Assembly (NCBI RefSeq): GCF_038957035.1
Contig: NZ_CP152412.1
Location: 5,142,501-5,206,500 of the forward strand
Origin: Bradyrhizobium sp. B097
GTDB taxonomy: Bacteria; Pseudomonadota; Alphaproteobacteria; Rhizobiales; Xanthobacteraceae
Reading direction: 5' to 3'
Length of the DNA: 64,000 bases
The notes under the pieces: model-generated
Databases searched by the model: none
What the model saw: only the letters and a program-made list of their open reading frames with translations
What the model was told of the DNA's origin: nothing
Translations under genes and position numbers: made by a program
Shown: piece by piece, positions 61,910 through 64,000 of the stretch
How positions within the stretch are numbered: position 1 is the stretch's first letter
Layout: every line of letters begins with the position of its first letter

Positions 61910-63130
61910 ATGGACTCGCTGATTACCGCTGCGGCGCGCGCGCTCGCGGCGGGTGATCCCCTCGGCGCACTGAAACGGGTAGCCCTGCGCGACGATGCGC
62001 CGGCGCTGGCGCTGCGCGGCATCGCGATGGCCCGGCTCGGCGATTTCACCCGTGCCAAGGACCTGTTGCGGCGCGCCGGCCGCGCCTTCGGCCCGCGTGA
62101 AGCCATCGCGCGGGCCCGCTGCGTGGTGGCCGAAGCGGAGATCGCGCTGGTGTCGCGCGACCTTTCCTTTCCCAGCAAGAGCCTCGCCGCGGCGCGCGCA
62201 ACGCTCGCGGCGCGTGGCGACGCGCTCAACGCCGCGCATGCCGGCTATCTCGAGATCCGCCGCCTGCTCTTGATCGGGAGCCTCGATGCGGCCGAGCACA
62301 TGCTTGATGACCTCGACCCGGCGCCCTTCCCGCCGGCGCTGCTCGTCGGACATGAACTGGTCGTCGCCGGAATCGCGATGCGACGGCTGCGGACCAAGCC
62401 GGCACGCGAGGCGCTGGCCCGCGCAAAGGATGCCGCACGCCGCGCCGGCATCGCCGAGCTTGCGGCCGAGGTCGAAAGTACCGCGAACCTGCTCGCCACG
62501 CCGGCGGCGCGCCTGATCACGCGCGGTCATGAGCGGCCGCTGCTGCTCGCGGAGGTCGAGGCCCTGATGGCATCGAAGGCGCTCGTCGTCGATGCCTGCC
62601 GCTACGTCGTGCGTGATTCCCGGACCACGGTCTCGCTGACGCGGCGACCGGTGCTGTTCGCGCTCGCCCGTGCGCTCGGCGAAGCGTGGCCGCAGGACGT
62701 CTCGCGCGCCACGCTGATCGCACGCGCGTTTCGCGGCAAGCATGCCGATGAATCGCACCGTGCGCGGCTGCGGGTCGAGATCGGACGGCTGCGGCGGGCC
62801 TTGCTGCCGCTCGCCGATCTCAGCGCGACGCCCGACGGCTTCGTGCTGGAGCCGCATGGCCGCCGCGAGGTCACCGTGCTGGCGCTGCCGGTCGAGGAGG
62901 AGCACGCGGCGGTGCTGGCCTTCCTCGCCGACGGCGAGGCCTGGTCGAGCTCGGCGCTATCGGTGGCACTCGGGGCAAGCCAGCGCACCGTGCAGCGCGC
63001 GCTCGACGCTCTGGCCGCCACGGGCAAGGTGCAGTCGGTCGGCCGCGCCCGCGCAAGGCGCTGGATGACGCCCCCGGTGCCGGGATTCACGACGACGTTG
63101 TTACTCCCTGCCCCGCTGCCGAACGGCTAG
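61910..63130 (+). CDS. Helical-repeat protein with C-terminal winged-helix domain
   Basis: 406 residues. The N-terminal ~180 residues are repeated helical, TPR-like, then a region with RYVVRDSRTTVSLTRRPVLFALARALGEAWPQDVSRATLI and a C-terminal winged helix (AWSSSALSVALGASQRTVQRALDALAATGKVQSVGRARARRWM). Basic Arg/Ala-rich. The combination suggests a DNA-binding regulator in contact with another protein. It starts 89 bases from a small membrane protein gene on the other strand. I do not recognise a named family. Confidence 0.7.
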   Translation: MDSLITAAARALAAGDPLGALKRVALRDDAPALALRGIAMARLGDFTRAKDLLRRAGRAFGPREAIARARCVVAEAEIALVSRDLSFPSKSLAAARATLAARGDALNAAHAGYLEIRRLLLIGSLDAAEHMLDDLDPAPFPPALLVGHELVVAGIAMRRLRTKPAREALARAKDAARRAGIAELAAEVESTANLLATPAARLITRGHERPLLLAEVEALMASKALVVDACRYVVRDSRTTVSLTRRPVLFALARALGEAWPQDVSRATLIARAFRGKHADESHRARLRVEIGRLRRALLPLADLSATPDGFVLEPHGRREVTVLALPVEEEHAAVLAFLADGEAWSSSALSVALGASQRTVQRALDALAATGKVQSVGRARARRWMTPPVPGFTTTLLLPAPLPNG

Positions 63131-63147
63131 AATCAGGGAGCAATCAG

Positions 63148-63193
63148 CGCGTTTTCGAGCGAAGTGGATACCGGTTCGCGTCAAGAAAACGCG
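63148..63193. repeat. REP-like hairpin, family G
   Basis: CGCGTTTTC (63148-63156) with GAAAACGCG (63185-63193), the same family as at 19582 and 30465, here in the opposite orientation. It lies between the stop of the HTH gene and the ribosome-binding site of the beta-propeller gene. Confidence 0.86.
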
Positions 63194-63218
63194 TCAAAAC
63201 AACAACCAGGAGCGCCGC

Positions 63219-63863
63219 ATGAAGAAGTCCGAGGCCGAGATCATCCGGGAATATGCCTTCGAAGGCGTCGAGAGCGTGGGCGGCGTCAGCTTCGACGGCG
63301 AGCAGGTCTGGTTCGCGGCCGGCGGCCGGCTGGTCGCCTTCGATCCCGACAGCGGCAATACCACCCGCACCCTCGACATCGCGGCCCATGCCGGCACCGC
63401 CTTCGACGGCAAGCACCTCTATCAGATCGCCGAGGACCGCATCCTGAAGATCGAGCCGAACAGCGGACGCGTGGTGTCGACGATCCCCTCGCCCGGCGGC
63501 GGCCGCGACTCAGGTCTTGCCTGGGCGGAAGGCTCGCTGTGGGTCGGCCAGTATCGCGACCGCATGATCGTTCAGGTCGATCCGGAAACCGGCAAGGTTC
63601 TGCGCACCATCGAAAGCAACCGGTTCGTCACCGGCGTCTCCTGGGTCGACGGCGAACTCTGGCACGGCACCTGGGAAGAGGACCAGAGCGACATCAGGCG
63701 CATCGATCCGCAGACCGGCGAGGTGATGGAACGGCTCGAGATGCCGCAGGGCGTGTTCGTCTCCGGGCTCGAGTCCGACGGCAAGGACCGGTTCTTCTGC
63801 GGCAGCGGCTCGACCAACAACAAGGTGCGCGCCATTCGGCGCCCGAAGCGCGGCCGCGCGTGA
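63219..63863 (+). CDS. Beta-propeller-like protein (SMP-30/Vgb-type)
   Basis: 214 residues. Repeated short blades: VGGVSFDGEQVWFAAGGRLVAFDPDSG, HLYQIAEDRILKIEPNSG, GLAWAEGSLWVGQYRDRMIVQVDPETG, GVSWVDGELWHGTWEEDQSD. The Vgb/SMP-30-like propeller binds metals or small ligands. No signal peptide. Function open; glutamine-cyclotransferase-like proteins look alike. AGGAGC ribosome-binding site before the ATG. Confidence 0.8.
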   Translation: MKKSEAEIIREYAFEGVESVGGVSFDGEQVWFAAGGRLVAFDPDSGNTTRTLDIAAHAGTAFDGKHLYQIAEDRILKIEPNSGRVVSTIPSPGGGRDSGLAWAEGSLWVGQYRDRMIVQVDPETGKVLRTIESNRFVTGVSWVDGELWHGTWEEDQSDIRRIDPQTGEVMERLEMPQGVFVSGLESDGKDRFFCGSGSTNNKVRAIRRPKRGRA

Positions 63864-63875
63864 AGCGATTTGCGA

Positions 63876-64000
63876 TCACCTTTCGGCTAGGGAAAGAATG
63901 GAGCGGATGACCTGGCGCTTCTCGTCCGACAAACCCGCAAGCAGCGCTTCGTCGAGATGCTGTTCTCGAATGAGCCGCGCGAAGACAAGTGGGAGCTGCG
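63876..64000 (-). CDS. C-terminal fragment of an unknown gene
   Basis: Forty residues end with DEKRQVIRSILSLAER and a TGA stop at 63876-63878. The gene runs off the right edge of the window. No family could be assigned; the helical, charged tail would fit a small regulator. Confidence 0.6.
   Translation of the reverse strand, partial: QLPLVFARLIREQHLDEALLAGLSDEKRQVIRSILSLAER

Noticed and set aside
1..64000. tRNA, rRNA, phage or integrase genes
   Set aside because: I found no tRNA-like cloverleaf with CCA acceptor context, no rRNA stretch and no integrase motif on either strand by reading; a dedicated tRNAscan run would be needed to be certain.

Overview
The window is 64 kb of GC-rich chromosomal DNA that most resembles Bradyrhizobium or a close relative in the Nitrobacteraceae. 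This rests on gene content: liv-type branched-chain amino acid ABC transporters, an orfA-pit type phosphate operon, DctA, paired PAS_5 proteins and many periplasmic solute-binding proteins. It also rests on several families of hairpin-rich intergenic repeats that I recognise from Bradyrhizobium. No rRNA, tRNA or CRISPR array was seen, so the genus is an inference.

Left part (1-33268), mostly ordinary core and flexible genome. A truncated substrate-binding protein gene opens the window and is followed by a cloverleaf-like repeat. Next come a DUF2147 protein, a DUF3313 lipoprotein and a TetR regulator, with two near-identical operator-like palindromes on either side of the TetR gene. A minus-strand block then carries a YfgM-like TPR protein, a Pro-rich lipoprotein, the GTPase der and a TetA-like exporter. 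nnrU, panB and an acyl-CoA synthetase form the next unit. prfC has a duplicated 3' end. sugE (gdx) is preceded by a clear guanidine-II (mini-ykkC) riboswitch. DUF47 and pit form a phosphate operon with a Pho box, and a complete liv operon follows (permeases, binding protein, two ATPases). Two tandem PAS_5 genes, a cytochrome P460, an alpha/beta hydrolase and a winged-helix/TPR regulator complete this part.

Middle part (33269-44475), an accessory island of more mixed base composition. It starts at a truncated IS5-type transposase relic and ends with an apparently intact IS5-family element (IS427 type, CTAG target duplication) inserted exactly at the stop codon of dctA. Its core is an arylsulfatase, a formylglycine-generating enzyme and a second sulfatase, followed by a TAXI-type binding protein anchored in the membrane at both ends. 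The enzyme set is self-contained: the FGE makes the catalytic formylglycine of both sulfatases. A GST, a small unrecognised protein, an NmrA-like reductase and a divergent HxlR regulator follow.

Right part (44472-64000), again ordinary genome. It holds dctA, a tiny DUF5993 membrane protein with DsbB, a GST, an SDR, a Lin0512 protein, and an MFS exporter divergent from a LysR gene. A GntR, symporter and threonine aldolase operon is linked by ATGA overlaps and has an operator-like palindrome cluster at its promoter. Then come a GNAT, an O-methyltransferase with PadR, a GlxA regulator divergent from a cyanamide-hydratase-like HD protein with Dps, a class III adenylate cyclase, an HTH protein opposite a small membrane protein, and a beta-propeller protein. 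A C-terminal fragment of an unknown gene closes the window.

Most promising items: the guanidine-II riboswitch, the TetR dual-operator locus, the sulfatase/FGE/TAXI island, the insertion at the dctA stop codon, the prfC tail duplication, and repeats that abut stop codons.
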